Below the pieces are notes generated by a model that saw only the letters and a program-made list of their open reading frames with translations, did not search any database and was not told where the DNA came from. From Enterovibrio coralii (GTDB taxonomy: Bacteria > Pseudomonadota > Gammaproteobacteria > Enterobacterales > Vibrionaceae), in assembly GCF_001559595.1 (NCBI RefSeq), contig NZ_LNTY01000055.1:124001-188000 (forward strand): a DNA stretch of 64,000 nt. The letters are read 5' to 3'. Shown here one piece after another: positions 11,273 to 21,279 of the stretch. A program made the translations under genes and the position numbers. Within the stretch, counting starts at the first letter, position 1, and every line of letters starts with the position of its first letter.

Positions 11273-13624
11273 TTAGTTGTTCAGACCAAATGGGTTGCTA
11301 TAACCCAGAGCGTTGCCACTTGCGGTGCTATAGCCAAAGCCTGCATCCGCTCCAATTCCGAGAAGGCTAAACGATAGAGTGATATTGTTGTCGTACAACT
11401 CTGGGTCATTAATATTGTTGCGAGTCAGCAGGTATTTGTTATAGCTCAATCCAATTGCCCAACATGCTGATGTGTAGGTAATGCCAAATTGGTTTTCTAA
11501 CAACAAATCCTGAGTTAAATCGTGGAAGTACTGTCCTTGGACACTCAGATTTTTAGTCAGTGGGAAGCCTGCAACGAGACCAAGTTGCGAGATTCCATCT
11601 TCTGTGATCGAATCCAAGTCTTCGTTACCCGTCGTGCTGGCAATATAGTTCTTAGACACGTATCGATAACTTGTCTGAACGAAGGTTTCATCTTTACGAT
11701 ATTCAATAGTTGCGTTTCCAAATTGCATGTTACTGATATTGCTATCGTACTCGACAGAACCTCTAACAAAAAAGTTGTCGAAAAGATTTAACTCACTTTC
11801 TACGGCCCATGCTGAGTAGTCAACCAAAGTGCCATTGTTGCTATCCGGTCTGTCCAAGTAATAAATTTGACCAAAAGCGATATTGAATCTCTCTTTAAAC
11901 CCATCATCAAAGAAACGCGTCGCAGCACCGACCGTGAATTGGTTTGCAGGGTTGATGTAGTCGATACTACTAAATTGATTCGCGCGGAACAGGCCGTAAT
12001 AGTCCGTCTGCAGTCGCGCCGTGTCGTAACCACCGCCTGCATAATTCACAGGGTTGTAAATACCACTTTGATCGACATCGTGGATATAAAGATATTGAAT
12101 TTGGGGCTCTAACGTTTGCGTATATGCTTCGTTTAACAGTGTGCCACTTCTTTCAAGCGTAATTGCCGCATGCAGCCTCGCCATTGGCACAACGCGAGAC
12201 ACTGTCTCTTCAAGCTTTTCACCATTAACACCCGTTACGCCTTCAATATTCGATTGGTCGTAATAGGTGTAATACAACTTGCCTTCTGCGGACGCACTGA
12301 GCCATGGCAAGTTATATGGCAAAGTGAACGTTGGTGCGAGGTTAACGCGAACAGCATCCGGCTTGGTATTGTCATCTGTTGCGAATTTGCTGACTTGGAA
12401 GGGCATTTGGAAGTCAACGCCATAAGCCAAATCAGTGTGGTAATAATTCATCGAAAGCTGGGGCAGCAAGCGATAGACCGAGGTATTCTCGCTTAAAGCC
12501 TGGAAGTTTCTTACCGACAGCGTACTGTCCCAATTGAGATCGCGATAAGACACGTCACCCGTTTGCAGCAGGGTATTGTCTTCACGGCTACCTACACGAG
12601 AGTCGGTATGGCGAGAAAAGTAACTGATATCGCTAACTTTGCTATAGTCGATATCGTATTTCCAATGGTCCTGTATCCCGTTATGACGCCAGTTAAAGCC
12701 CCAACTTTTATCGAACTCGGGATAGAGGCGATCTTCGCCCATGTATTCAACAACCATGGTCCCGATGCCAGCTTTTGTTAAATATCTTGGCTCAAATGAC
12801 ATAAATAAGCCACGATTCGACATGTATTTGGGCGTGATAACCATGTCGGCTTGCGGGTGAATGTTCCAATAAAAAGGTGTTTCAAATTCAATGCCATCGC
12901 TGTCGTTCCAGCTGATTGATGGGTATAAGAAGCCCGTCAATCGTCCATCTTCAACGGGAACGCGGAGGTATGGCATGTAGAAGACAGGTGTATCAAGGAC
13001 TTCAAAGCGTGCGTTGTAGAGATCAGCGAATATATCGCCGTCCTCTTTTTCGATTTTGCCTGCCACAAAGCGCCAACTGTCATCTTTTTCTGGACAGGTG
13101 GTGTAGGTGCCGTCTTCCAATTCGTAGAAGGTGGTGCCGTTTTTAAATACGCGCTTGGCTTCACCACGACCCGGTTCACACATCATCTGGTAATTGATGT
13201 CTGTGAGTGTGGTGTCCTCGTTGTCGAGGTTGGTTTGAAGCGATTTACCTCTGATGGCAATATCACCGTCGTGGTAATACACGTTACCTTCAGCGGTAAC
13301 CACGTTTTCAGGCTGGCGAAGAATGGCTTCGTCAGCGCGCACGGTGCGGTGGCCTTGTTTGACAACCACGTCGCCGCGATAAATCGACTTCTCGTTTGCT
13401 TTAGCTTCAGCAGAGTCTGCCACAATCGTGATTGGTTGATTGTTTATATCGTCTGATTGTTCGGCCTTGGTCAGACAGCGGTACTCAGGTGCAAGGCAGG
13501 TGCCTTTGGGAATTTCCAAGGCATTGGGATTGCCCTGTGTGACACTCGTTTCACCCGCTACCGCTTGGCCGTACAAAGCAAGCCAAATCATAGTGGATAA
13601 AAAACTTCTGGCAGTCAGTGACAT
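11273..13624 (-). CDS. lptD: LPS-assembly protein LptD
   Basis: The outer-membrane beta-barrel that with LptE inserts lipopolysaccharide into the outer leaflet. It has 783 residues, full length for the family. A signal peptide (to about residue 24) is followed by a periplasmic OstA/LptA-like beta-jellyroll domain (about residues 65-190), then a long C-terminal barrel rich in alternating aromatic and polar residues that ends near LGYSNPFGLNN. Cysteines near both ends (GTCLAPEYRCL, MMCEPG, SACWAIG) fit the disulfides LptD needs. First gene of the operon, divergent from djlA. Confidence 0.96.
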   Translation of the reverse strand: MSLTARSFLSTMIWLALYGQAVAGETSVTQGNPNALEIPKGTCLAPEYRCLTKAEQSDDINNQPITIVADSAEAKANEKSIYRGDVVVKQGHRTVRADEAILRQPENVVTAEGNVYYHDGDIAIRGKSLQTNLDNEDTTLTDINYQMMCEPGRGEAKRVFKNGTTFYELEDGTYTTCPEKDDSWRFVAGKIEKEDGDIFADLYNARFEVLDTPVFYMPYLRVPVEDGRLTGFLYPSISWNDSDGIEFETPFYWNIHPQADMVITPKYMSNRGLFMSFEPRYLTKAGIGTMVVEYMGEDRLYPEFDKSWGFNWRHNGIQDHWKYDIDYSKVSDISYFSRHTDSRVGSREDNTLLQTGDVSYRDLNWDSTLSVRNFQALSENTSVYRLLPQLSMNYYHTDLAYGVDFQMPFQVSKFATDDNTKPDAVRVNLAPTFTLPYNLPWLSASAEGKLYYTYYDQSNIEGVTGVNGEKLEETVSRVVPMARLHAAITLERSGTLLNEAYTQTLEPQIQYLYIHDVDQSGIYNPVNYAGGGYDTARLQTDYYGLFRANQFSSIDYINPANQFTVGAATRFFDDGFKERFNIAFGQIYYLDRPDSNNGTLVDYSAWAVESELNLFDNFFVRGSVEYDSNISNMQFGNATIEYRKDETFVQTSYRYVSKNYIASTTGNEDLDSITEDGISQLGLVAGFPLTKNLSVQGQYFHDLTQDLLLENQFGITYTSACWAIGLSYNKYLLTRNNINDPELYDNNITLSFSLLGIGADAGFGYSTASGNALGYSNPFGLNN

Positions 13625-13784
13625 TAAAACTCAATCCTGTTGTTGGTACGAAGCGCTGGTATACTCTTGCGCTGTGTCCTGGCAAATTTTGCTGAAAAAT
13701 GTGGGTTATGATAATGCAATTCATCCCAGACAGCACCTGCTTGCTGGCGTAAACGAGAGAAATTAAACAAATAGAGTAAGAAAC

Positions 13785-14609
13785 ATGGCAGTTTGGGGAA
13801 AAGTGCTGGGGGCATTCTTTGGCTTCCTGCTCGGAAAATGGGTTGGCTTAGCGTTAGGCCTGTTTTTAGGGCATAAGTTCGACAAAGCGCGTCAAAATGC
13901 GGCTTTTGGCGGAGGTTTTTTGGGAGGCAATCAGCAAGAAAGACAACAAGCTTACTTTCATGCCACCTTTGCGGTGATGGGACACGTTGCCAAAGCAAAA
14001 GGCAAAGTCACTGAAAATGAAATCCGTCTCGCGTCGAATTTGATGGATCGCATGGGCCTTCAAGGCGACGCCCGCCGCGCTGCGCAAGATGCTTTCCGAG
14101 AGGGCAAAGAAAGCGCGTTCCCTCTAGAAGAAACACTTCAGGAAGTGCGTAAAAATTGCGGTGGGCGCTCTGATTTACTTCAATTTTTCCTTGAGGTGCA
14201 AATTCAGGCTGCATACGCCGATGGCTCAATGCACCCAAGCGAACGCCAAGTGTTATATACCATTGCCGGTGTCTTAGGTTTTTCTCGTCAGCAGTTAGAA
14301 CAACGGCTGATGATGCAAGAAGCCGCGTTCAAGTTCTACCAGCGACAAGGTGGTTCTGGACAACAGCAGCAATGGCAGGGGGATTTCTCGGGTTCTCGTT
14401 TAAAAGATGCGTTCAAAATTTTGGGTGTTGAAGAGGATGCCAGCAGTCAGACGGTGAAACGTGCTTACCGTAAGCTGATGAACGAGCACCACCCGGACAA
14501 GCTTGCTGCGAAAGGTCTGCCACCTGAAATGATGGAAATCGCGAAGCAAAAAGCGCAGGAAATACAAGCCGCTTACGATCTGGTGAAAAAAGAAAAGGGC
14601 TACAAATAG
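13785..14609 (+). CDS. djlA: co-chaperone DjlA
   Basis: A membrane-anchored J-domain protein, 274 residues, partner of DnaK. The N-terminal hydrophobic segment (GFLLGKWVGLALGLFLGHKFD) resembles the unusual dimerising transmembrane helix of DjlA. A central TerB-like helical domain (about residues 55-180) follows. The C-terminal J domain (about 205-274) contains the HHPDK form of the HPD motif. Divergent from lptD, the conserved arrangement. Confidence 0.95.
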   Translation: MAVWGKVLGAFFGFLLGKWVGLALGLFLGHKFDKARQNAAFGGGFLGGNQQERQQAYFHATFAVMGHVAKAKGKVTENEIRLASNLMDRMGLQGDARRAAQDAFREGKESAFPLEETLQEVRKNCGGRSDLLQFFLEVQIQAAYADGSMHPSERQVLYTIAGVLGFSRQQLEQRLMMQEAAFKFYQRQGGSGQQQQWQGDFSGSRLKDAFKILGVEEDASSQTVKRAYRKLMNEHHPDKLAAKGLPPEMMEIAKQKAQEIQAAYDLVKKEKGYK

Positions 14610-14624
14610 CCCTCTTATATTTTT
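14597..14624 (+). terminator. terminator overlapping the djlA stop
   Basis: GGGCTA (14597-14602), CAAA loop and TAGCCC (14607-14612) form a short perfect stem followed by TCTTATATTTTT. The djlA TAG stop lies in the 3' arm. Confidence 0.7.
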
Positions 14625-14641
14625 CGCAACGTTGTTGAGGC

Positions 14642-15595
14642 TCAAAGTGTGTTTTGGGCCTCACCGTTCACAAAGGCATTGATATTGTCGACCAGCTGAT
14701 TGGCCAGTGTTTGAATGCTGGAGTCTGAACCCCACGCGACATGCGGTGTGAGAAGAAGGTTTGGCATGCCAGCATTGGCCAGCAGTGGGTTGGTATTGTC
14801 CGCTGGCTCTTGCGTAAACACATCCACACCAGCACCTGCAATCTCACCATCTTTAAGTGCCTTCACTAACGCCTGTTCATCCACTAAGCCACCTCTACCT
14901 GTGTTGACCAATATGGCACTGGTTTTCATCGCCTTGAGTTCATCTGTACCAATCAGGTTTTGAGTTTGCGCGTTTAGCGGACAGTGAAGCGTTAGGACAT
15001 CTGCTTGTTTGAGCACAGCTTCAAACGGAACGTATCCCTCTCTCACCGTGTTTGCGTTTTTGTGCTCGGCGAACAGCACTTTCATGCCGACGGCTTTTGC
15101 TAAGTTCGCGACAGCTTGCCCCAAACTGCCACCTCCAATGATGCCGAGTGTCGCACCGGCGATGTCACCAATGGGATGCGTAAAAAAGCAAAATTGATTT
15201 TTCTCTTTCCAAACACCGAGTTCAATATCCCTGTGGTAGGCATTCAGGCTGCGACGCAGTGAAAAAGCCATGGCCATCACATGCTCCGGCACGGATTGCG
15301 TGGCGTAGCCGCGAATGTTACAGACGGTTAGCGAGTGTTTGTGGCACCAGTCGATATCGACGTTGTTATATCCCGTCGCGGCAATGGCGATGAGTTTGAG
15401 ATTGGGAAGTGCGGAAAGGATCTCTGGGGATAAAACGACTTTGTTAGTAATAACAATGGTTGCGTCTTTGAGCCGAGCGATAACCTCTTCGGGACGTGTT
15501 TCCTGATAGGTGGTCCACTGATGTTCAAAGCTTGGTACTGGGAGAGTGATATGAGCCGGAATCGTGGCTCTATCAAGAAAGACTATCTTTTCCAT
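14642..15595 (-). CDS. D-2-hydroxyacid dehydrogenase, HprA-like
   Basis: An NAD(P)-dependent D-isomer-specific 2-hydroxyacid dehydrogenase of 317 residues, closest in motif pattern to glycerate dehydrogenase/hydroxypyruvate reductase. The substrate-binding ATGYNNVD segment, the dinucleotide loop LGIIGGGSLGQAVA (about 150-163), the catalytic Arg in VNTGRGGLVDEQAL, the Glu in DVFTQEPA and the His in LLLTPHVAWGS are all present. Exact substrate cannot be told from sequence. Convergent with djlA. Confidence 0.88.
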   Translation of the reverse strand: MEKIVFLDRATIPAHITLPVPSFEHQWTTYQETRPEEVIARLKDATIVITNKVVLSPEILSALPNLKLIAIAATGYNNVDIDWCHKHSLTVCNIRGYATQSVPEHVMAMAFSLRRSLNAYHRDIELGVWKEKNQFCFFTHPIGDIAGATLGIIGGGSLGQAVANLAKAVGMKVLFAEHKNANTVREGYVPFEAVLKQADVLTLHCPLNAQTQNLIGTDELKAMKTSAILVNTGRGGLVDEQALVKALKDGEIAGAGVDVFTQEPADNTNPLLANAGMPNLLLTPHVAWGSDSSIQTLANQLVDNINAFVNGEAQNTL

Positions 15596-15683
15596 GGCGG
15601 ACTTCCTTATTCAACGTCACCCATCGATGATGCCCGTATCCGCGCGATTACACCAGTAAACGCGCTGGAATTTGGTTTTTGGC

Positions 15684-16454
15684 TTAGTTTGATTGGCCGT
15701 GTTGCTCTCTTTTACCTTTCACTTTCTCGGGCGGCATCAGGCTTGCGTCGGCTTCAATACCGCGCTGAACCAAAATGTTGCTGGGTGCGCCAGAATAGAA
15801 TTCACACGGTGCCGCCAAGTGCATGGGTTCGCCCGTGCCTGGATGGAGAAAGCAAAGCTCTCCCGCATGCAGTTGTAAGCGTGGCGAGTACCTCAATGCT
15901 TGAGGATGGGCGTAAAATTCATCGCCAACGATCGGGTGTTCGAGTGCCAACATGTGTACGCGCAGTTGATGGGAGCGGCCCGTGATTGGCAGCAAGCGAA
16001 CCAGCGTGGTTTTCTTCTCACGTTTCACCACTTCATAGTCAGTGACTGACGGTTTGCCGTGCTCAAAGCATACCATTTGTTTGGGACGGTTAGGCCAGTC
16101 GCAAATCAGAGGAAGATCAACGCGACCTTCATCTTGCTCAACGCTGCCCCACACGCGCGCGTAGTAAAGTTTGTGCGTCACACGCTCTCGAAACTGCGCC
16201 TTTAAATGACGTTCTGCTTTCTTGTGCTTAGCAAAGACAATCAACCCTGAGGTCGACATATCAAGGCGGTGAACCAGCTCTGCTTCTGGGTACTCACTTT
16301 TAATGCGAGACCAGGCACTGTCATAGTGCGCAGGATCGCGGCCTGGATTAGTTAGTAGGCCACTTGGTTTGTTGATCGCAATGATGTCGTCGTCCTGATA
16401 AATAACGTCCAACCAAGGTTCCGTTGGTGGGTTGTAGATAAAGTCGCTGCTCAT
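15684..16454 (-). CDS. rluA: 23S rRNA/tRNA pseudouridine synthase RluA
   Basis: Pseudouridine synthase of the RluA group, 256 residues. E. coli RluA modifies 23S U746 and tRNA U32. The catalytic motif is HRLDMSTSGLIVFA (Asp about residue 65), preceded by the INKPSGLLTNPG motif typical of RluA. The C-terminal tail (about 25 residues, basic and polar) extends beyond the E. coli length. It neighbours rapA as in Vibrio and E. coli. Confidence 0.93.
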   Translation of the reverse strand: MSSDFIYNPPTEPWLDVIYQDDDIIAINKPSGLLTNPGRDPAHYDSAWSRIKSEYPEAELVHRLDMSTSGLIVFAKHKKAERHLKAQFRERVTHKLYYARVWGSVEQDEGRVDLPLICDWPNRPKQMVCFEHGKPSVTDYEVVKREKKTTLVRLLPITGRSHQLRVHMLALEHPIVGDEFYAHPQALRYSPRLQLHAGELCFLHPGTGEPMHLAAPCEFYSGAPSNILVQRGIEADASLMPPEKVKGKREQHGQSN

Positions 16455-16512
16455 TATTTTGCTCGAAAGTTAGACGGCCGGAAGTGTAGCACGACAACTT
16501 TGAAAGGGAAGG

Positions 16513-16548
16513 GGAAGAAAAAGAAAGGCACCGCCGAAGCAGTGCCTT
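16513..16548 (-). terminator. terminator after rapA
   Basis: On the minus strand AGGCACTGC, a TTCG tetraloop and GCGGTGCCT form a 9-bp stem (16526-16547, one T-G pair) followed by TTCTTTTTCTT. It lies about 40 bases past the restored rapA stop. Confidence 0.85.
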
Positions 16549-16588
16549 AAGGACAGGTAAATAGCCTAGTGCTTATATAAGCGAATGC

Positions 16589-19503
16589 TTATTGGTGGCT
16601 CACCACGATAACGCGCAGCGAGTCCAACTGAACCTGAGCTTGACTGATGTAGCGCGAAGTTCGCCCATTTGAGATTCAATCGCTTCCAGTTCGTCATCAC
16701 GGATATTCGGGTTAACTGCTTTCAGAGCTTGCAGGCGATCCAGCTCTGCACGCAGTTTCGCGGTCATCTCTGCTTCAGCCGTTTCACGGATAGTGATCAG
16801 TTGTTTCTCCGCAAACGGTTCAGACAGTTCAATCAAACCGTGAATTTGCTTCTGCACAGAAGATACCAGCTTGCTTGCAAGGTGGCGGTTCACAGGGCTC
16901 AGTTGGCGGTGGAAGCTATCAAATTCAACCTGCGCCGCCAAGTCGTTGCCTTTGGCATCCAACAGCACGCGAATTGGGGTTGCTGGTAAGAACTGATGAA
17001 TTCCCGAGCTCTTTGGTGCTTGTGCATCTGCGACATATACCAGCTCTAGGAACAAGGTGCCGACTGGCAGGGCTTTGTTCTTCAACAGTGATACCGCTGT
17101 AGTACCTACATCTTCCGACAGCAGAAGATCGATGCCACCTTGAATCATTGGGTGTTCCCAGCTGATGAAATGCAGATCTTCACGTGACAGCGCAGTATTA
17201 CGGTCAAACGTGATGGTACAGCCTTCGTAAGGGAGACCAGGGTAGCTCGATACCAGCATGTGCTCTGAAGGTGTCACGACAATGGCGTTTTCGCCTTTGT
17301 CGTCTTGGTTCAGGCCGACGGTGTCGAACAAACCCAAAGCAAAGGTAACAAGGTTCGTGTCACCGTCCAGTGAACGGATGGTTTCAGCCAGTGCCTTGGC
17401 GTCATCGCCGCCGTTTGAATGCATTTCTAGAAGACGGTCACGGCCTTTCTCCAGCTCAGCCTTCAAGCGGTGGTGCATTTCTGCACTGGTTTCAATCAAG
17501 GTGTCTAGCGACTCGTCGATGCTACCTTTTGCCAGCAGTTGCAGAAGATCGTCTTGCACATGTTCGAAGATAGAGCGGCCTGTTGGGCAGGTTTCTTCAA
17601 ACGCATTTAGCCTTCGTTGTACCAACGTGCCAGCAGTGCTTGAGAAGTGCCTTGCATGAACGGAACATGAATTTCGATATCACGCTTTTGACCAATACGG
17701 TCAAGACGACCGATACGCTGCTCAAGCAGGTCTGGGTTCATCGGTAAATCGAACATCACCAGTTGATTCGCGAACTGGAAGTTACGACCTTCAGAGCCGA
17801 TTTCAGAACAAATCAGCACCTGCGCACCCGCTTCTTCTTGTGCAAAGTAAGCAGCGGCTTTATCGCGCTCAAGAATCGACATGCCCTCGTGGAACACTGT
17901 GCACGGATGCCTTCACGCTCACGCAGTGCTTGCTCAAGTGCCAGTGCAGTTTGAGCGCGAGAACAGATAACCAGCACTTTTTCCTGACGGTTTGATTTCA
18001 GCAGATCTAGCAGCCAGTCGATACGTGGGTCAAAGCCCCACCAGCTCGCGTTTTCGCCTTCAAACTGTTGGTAGATATCCTCTGGGTACAGCCACTGAAC
18101 CGCTTTTTGTTCGATGCTTTGATTACCGCCGCCCATGATGCCAGCTACACGCATTGCTGTTTGATACTGCGAAGCAATGCCAGCGGGTACAGGTTCAGGT
18201 GACGCTGAGGGAAACCTTGAATCGCCGCGCGGGTGTTACGGAACAGTACGCGACCCGTGCCGTGACGGTCCATCAGGTTGTCAATCAGTTCATGGCGAGC
18301 ATCACGACGTTGTTCTTCGTCCACATCGTCGGCTTCTACGATGCGCAGCAACGGCTCTACGTCTTGCTCAGACAAGAGTTCAGTGATGCTGTTCTTCGCG
18401 TCGTTGCTAAGCTTTTCGTTCGACAGCAGTTGGCTAACCGCATCAGCAACAGGTTCATATTGCTGCTCTTCTTCGACAAACGCTTGGTAGTCGTAGAAAC
18501 GGTCTGGGTCGAGCAGGCGCAAACGAGCGAAGTGACTTTCGCGGCCAAGCTGCTCTGGCGTTGCCGTAAGCAGCAGCACGCCCGGGGTGTTCTCAGCAAT
18601 GCCTTCAATAACTTGGTATTCGCGGCTGACTTTGTCTTCGCTCCACTCTAGGTGGTGCGCTTCGTCCACGACCAATAGGTCCCACTCGCCTTCTGCCGCT
18701 TGTTCTGCGCGCTTGCGGCTCTTGCGTAGGAAGTCCAGAGAACACAGTACCAGCTGCGCGGTATCAAATGGATTATCTGCATCGGCAAACGCTTCAACAC
18801 AACGCTCTTCGTCAAAAATGGAGAAATGCAAATTGAATCGACGAAGCATCTCTACCAGCCATTGGTGTTGCAGGGTTTCTGGTACCACAACCAGCACGCG
18901 TGATGCACGACCAGACAGCACCTGCTGGTGGATGATCATGCCCGCTTCGATGGTTTTACCCAGACCGACTTCGTCCGCCAACAATACGCGAGGTGCGTGG
19001 CGGCGACCGACTTCGTGCGCGATAAACAGCTGATGAGGGATAAGGCCTGCACGCATGCCACAAAGACCACGCATAGGGCTCTTGTGTTGCTCGTATTGGT
19101 TTTTCAGCGCACGGTAACGCAGCGCGAAACGGTCCATACGGTCAATTTGACCTGCGAACAGCTTGTCTTGAGGTTTGTTAAAACGAATTTGGTGACTTAG
19201 CAGGATTTCACGCAGGACAACGTTCTCTTCGCCGGTGTCGGTACGCTGACCCACGTAGGTCAGAATGCCATTGTCTTCTTCAACGCGTTCAACGGTCAGA
19301 AACCAACCTTCATGGCTTTCAATGGTGTCACCCGCATTAAACATGACTCGAGTGATCGGCGCATCGTTACGCGCATACAAGCGGTTTTCTTCGCTGGCAG
19401 GAAACATCAGGGTAACTGTACGCGCGTCGAGGGCAACAACAGTTCCCAGACCTAAATCGCTTTCAGTATCGCTGATCCAACGTTGTCCGAGGGCGTATGA
19501 CAT
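16589..19503 (-). CDS. rapA: RNA polymerase-associated ATPase RapA, four frame breaks
   Basis: RapA (HepA), an SWI2/SNF2 ATPase that recycles RNA polymerase. The N-terminus [20 protein letters not shown], Walker A in [18 protein letters not shown] in [30 protein letters not shown] and the helicase motif [12 protein letters not shown] occur in family order. The frame breaks near 18178, 17897, 17612 and 16652, each time by loss of one base. Restoring them joins [32 protein letters not shown] and the C-terminus [13 protein letters not shown], with the stop at 16589-16591 and about 972 residues (E. coli 968). Four independent one-base losses with otherwise perfect motifs argue for sequencing error. 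Confidence 0.92.
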
Positions 19504-19859
19504 AAAGGGAGAAACCTCTGGTTAAAGCTGACACAAATTGGAAATAAGCCGTGTGGCTTGTAGGGCAATTGCCCTTGCGTGCCTATCCGAGAACTACAGT
19601 GTAGGTCATCATGAGCACGGAGAAAATGGTTGCCAATGGTACTTGAAGATGTGAACGCGGTCACGGTCAAAGTAGGAAAAATGGCAGATGTAACATATGG
19701 GTAACAAATTAATGAAAATGTGGAGTAGACAACACGTTAAGACTGAAATTTGTCTTAGGATTAAGAAAGAAGCCCGATAGCTGTGTCGCATAGCCAAATG
19801 GCACAGTCATCAGGCGACGTGGGGAAACTCACTCAGCCTAAGCAACCAAGGAGGTGCCT
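19504..19859. other. rapA-phoH intergenic region
   Basis: About 356 bases between divergent rapA and the PhoH gene. It must hold both promoters. I see no convincing coding sequence or small RNA. A strong ribosome-binding site AAGGAGG (19848-19854) ends the region. Confidence 0.6.
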
Positions 19860-21233
19860 ATGGGCGATGCCGAACGGAAATTCTTTGTGCTGGACACTAA
19901 CATCCTGCTTCATGAACCTTTCGCCATCTATTCCTTTCAAGAACACGACGTGGTCATTCCAATGACCGTCCTCGAAGAACTCGACCGAATCAAAGACAGC
20001 AAACGTGATGTTGCTCGCGATGCCCGTGTTGCTATCCGTGCGCTGGAAGATATCTTCAAAGATGCAACGCCTGATCAGATCTCCGAAGGCATTGTCGTCG
20101 GCAAAGAAGGTAACACCGGAACGGTATCCATCCTTGCTGACTTCGAAATTAAAGAAACCGTGCAGGCATTTGCGGATAAAGCGGGCGACAACCGCATCCT
20201 CAATGCTGTGCTTTACCTACAGGCAAAACGCTCGCCGCGTATGGTGGTGTTGGTCACCAAAGACATCAACATGCGTCTGAGAGCAAAAGGTGCCGGTGTT
20301 CGCTACGTAGAAGACTACCGCACCGACCAGTTGATTGACGATGTCAGTCTGTTGACCAAAGGCTTTCAGGTCTTTGAAGGCAGTTTCTGGGATCAAGTCG
20401 GTCAAGTGGAGTCGCAAAACAGTGGACGTACAACGCTTCACACTATGCCTCGAGACATGATTGAAAACACCTTTGTGAACCAATACATTCTTGATGAAAG
20501 TGATGAATTTGCAGGGCGTGTTGTTGGCCTTGAAGCCGATAAACTTCATCTGAAAGACATCAGTCGTGAACGCTTGATGCATCGCGAAGCTTGGGGAGTG
20601 CGACCAAAAAATATTTATCAGGGCATGGCAATGGATGCGTTACTGGATCCCCATGTCGACCTCGTCATCCTTACCGGTCCTGCTGGCTGTGGTAAAACCA
20701 TCCTAGCGATGGCTGCCGCTTTGGAGCAGGTGGTGGAAAAAGGGATGTACGATAAAATCATCGTTACCCGAAATACACCGGAAATCGCAGAGTCCATCGG
20801 CTTCTTACCGGGTACGGAAGAAGAGAAGATGCTGCCTTGGCTGGGTGCGGTAACGGATACCTTGGAGGCGCTACACAAGAACGATGAGTGTGCAGATGGC
20901 TCTATGCGTTACATCATGGATAAAGCCAACCTGCAATTTAAGTCCATTAACTTTATGCGCGGTCGCTCGATTCAAAATGCGTTTGTGATTTTGGATGAGT
21001 GTCAGAACCTAACCGCGTCCCAGTTAAAAACCATTATCACGCGTTGTGGCGAAGGAACGAAAATTGTTTGTTCCGGTAACCTTGCGCAGATAGACAGTCC
21101 TTACCTGACACCTGTAACGTCGGGCCTGACGTACATTGTAGAAAGATTTAAGAACTTTGAAGGCAGTGCGTGTGTGTACCTTAATGGGGTCGTGCGTAGC
21201 CGCCTCGCAGAGTTTGCTGAAGAGAACCTCTAA
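19860..21233 (+). CDS. PIN-domain PhoH family ATPase
   Basis: A 457-residue fusion of an N-terminal PIN RNase-like domain (about residues 5-135, with acidic VLDTNILLHEP and EELDRIKDS) and a C-terminal PhoH ATPase (about 225-455). Walker A is GPAGCGKT and Walker B FVILDECQN. PhoH2-type PIN-ATPases have reported RNase/helicase activity, while the role in Vibrio is not established. The start is set at ATG 19860, six bases after AAGGAGG. An in-frame GTG two codons earlier overlaps that site. Confidence 0.92.
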   Translation: MGDAERKFFVLDTNILLHEPFAIYSFQEHDVVIPMTVLEELDRIKDSKRDVARDARVAIRALEDIFKDATPDQISEGIVVGKEGNTGTVSILADFEIKETVQAFADKAGDNRILNAVLYLQAKRSPRMVVLVTKDINMRLRAKGAGVRYVEDYRTDQLIDDVSLLTKGFQVFEGSFWDQVGQVESQNSGRTTLHTMPRDMIENTFVNQYILDESDEFAGRVVGLEADKLHLKDISRERLMHREAWGVRPKNIYQGMAMDALLDPHVDLVILTGPAGCGKTILAMAAALEQVVEKGMYDKIIVTRNTPEIAESIGFLPGTEEEKMLPWLGAVTDTLEALHKNDECADGSMRYIMDKANLQFKSINFMRGRSIQNAFVILDECQNLTASQLKTIITRCGEGTKIVCSGNLAQIDSPYLTPVTSGLTYIVERFKNFEGSACVYLNGVVRSRLAEFAEENL

Positions 21234-21249
21234 CAGGAACCGTAAGGAA

Positions 21250-21278
21250 AAGGGCAGCCGTTTGGCTGCCCTTTTGTG
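21250..21278. terminator. terminator between phoH and a convergent GGDEF gene
   Basis: A 10-bp perfect stem AAGGGCAGCC/GGCTGCCCTT (21250-21259, 21264-21273) has a GTTT loop and TTTTG on the plus side. The symmetric stem may serve both convergent genes. Confidence 0.85.
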
Positions 21279-21279
21279 T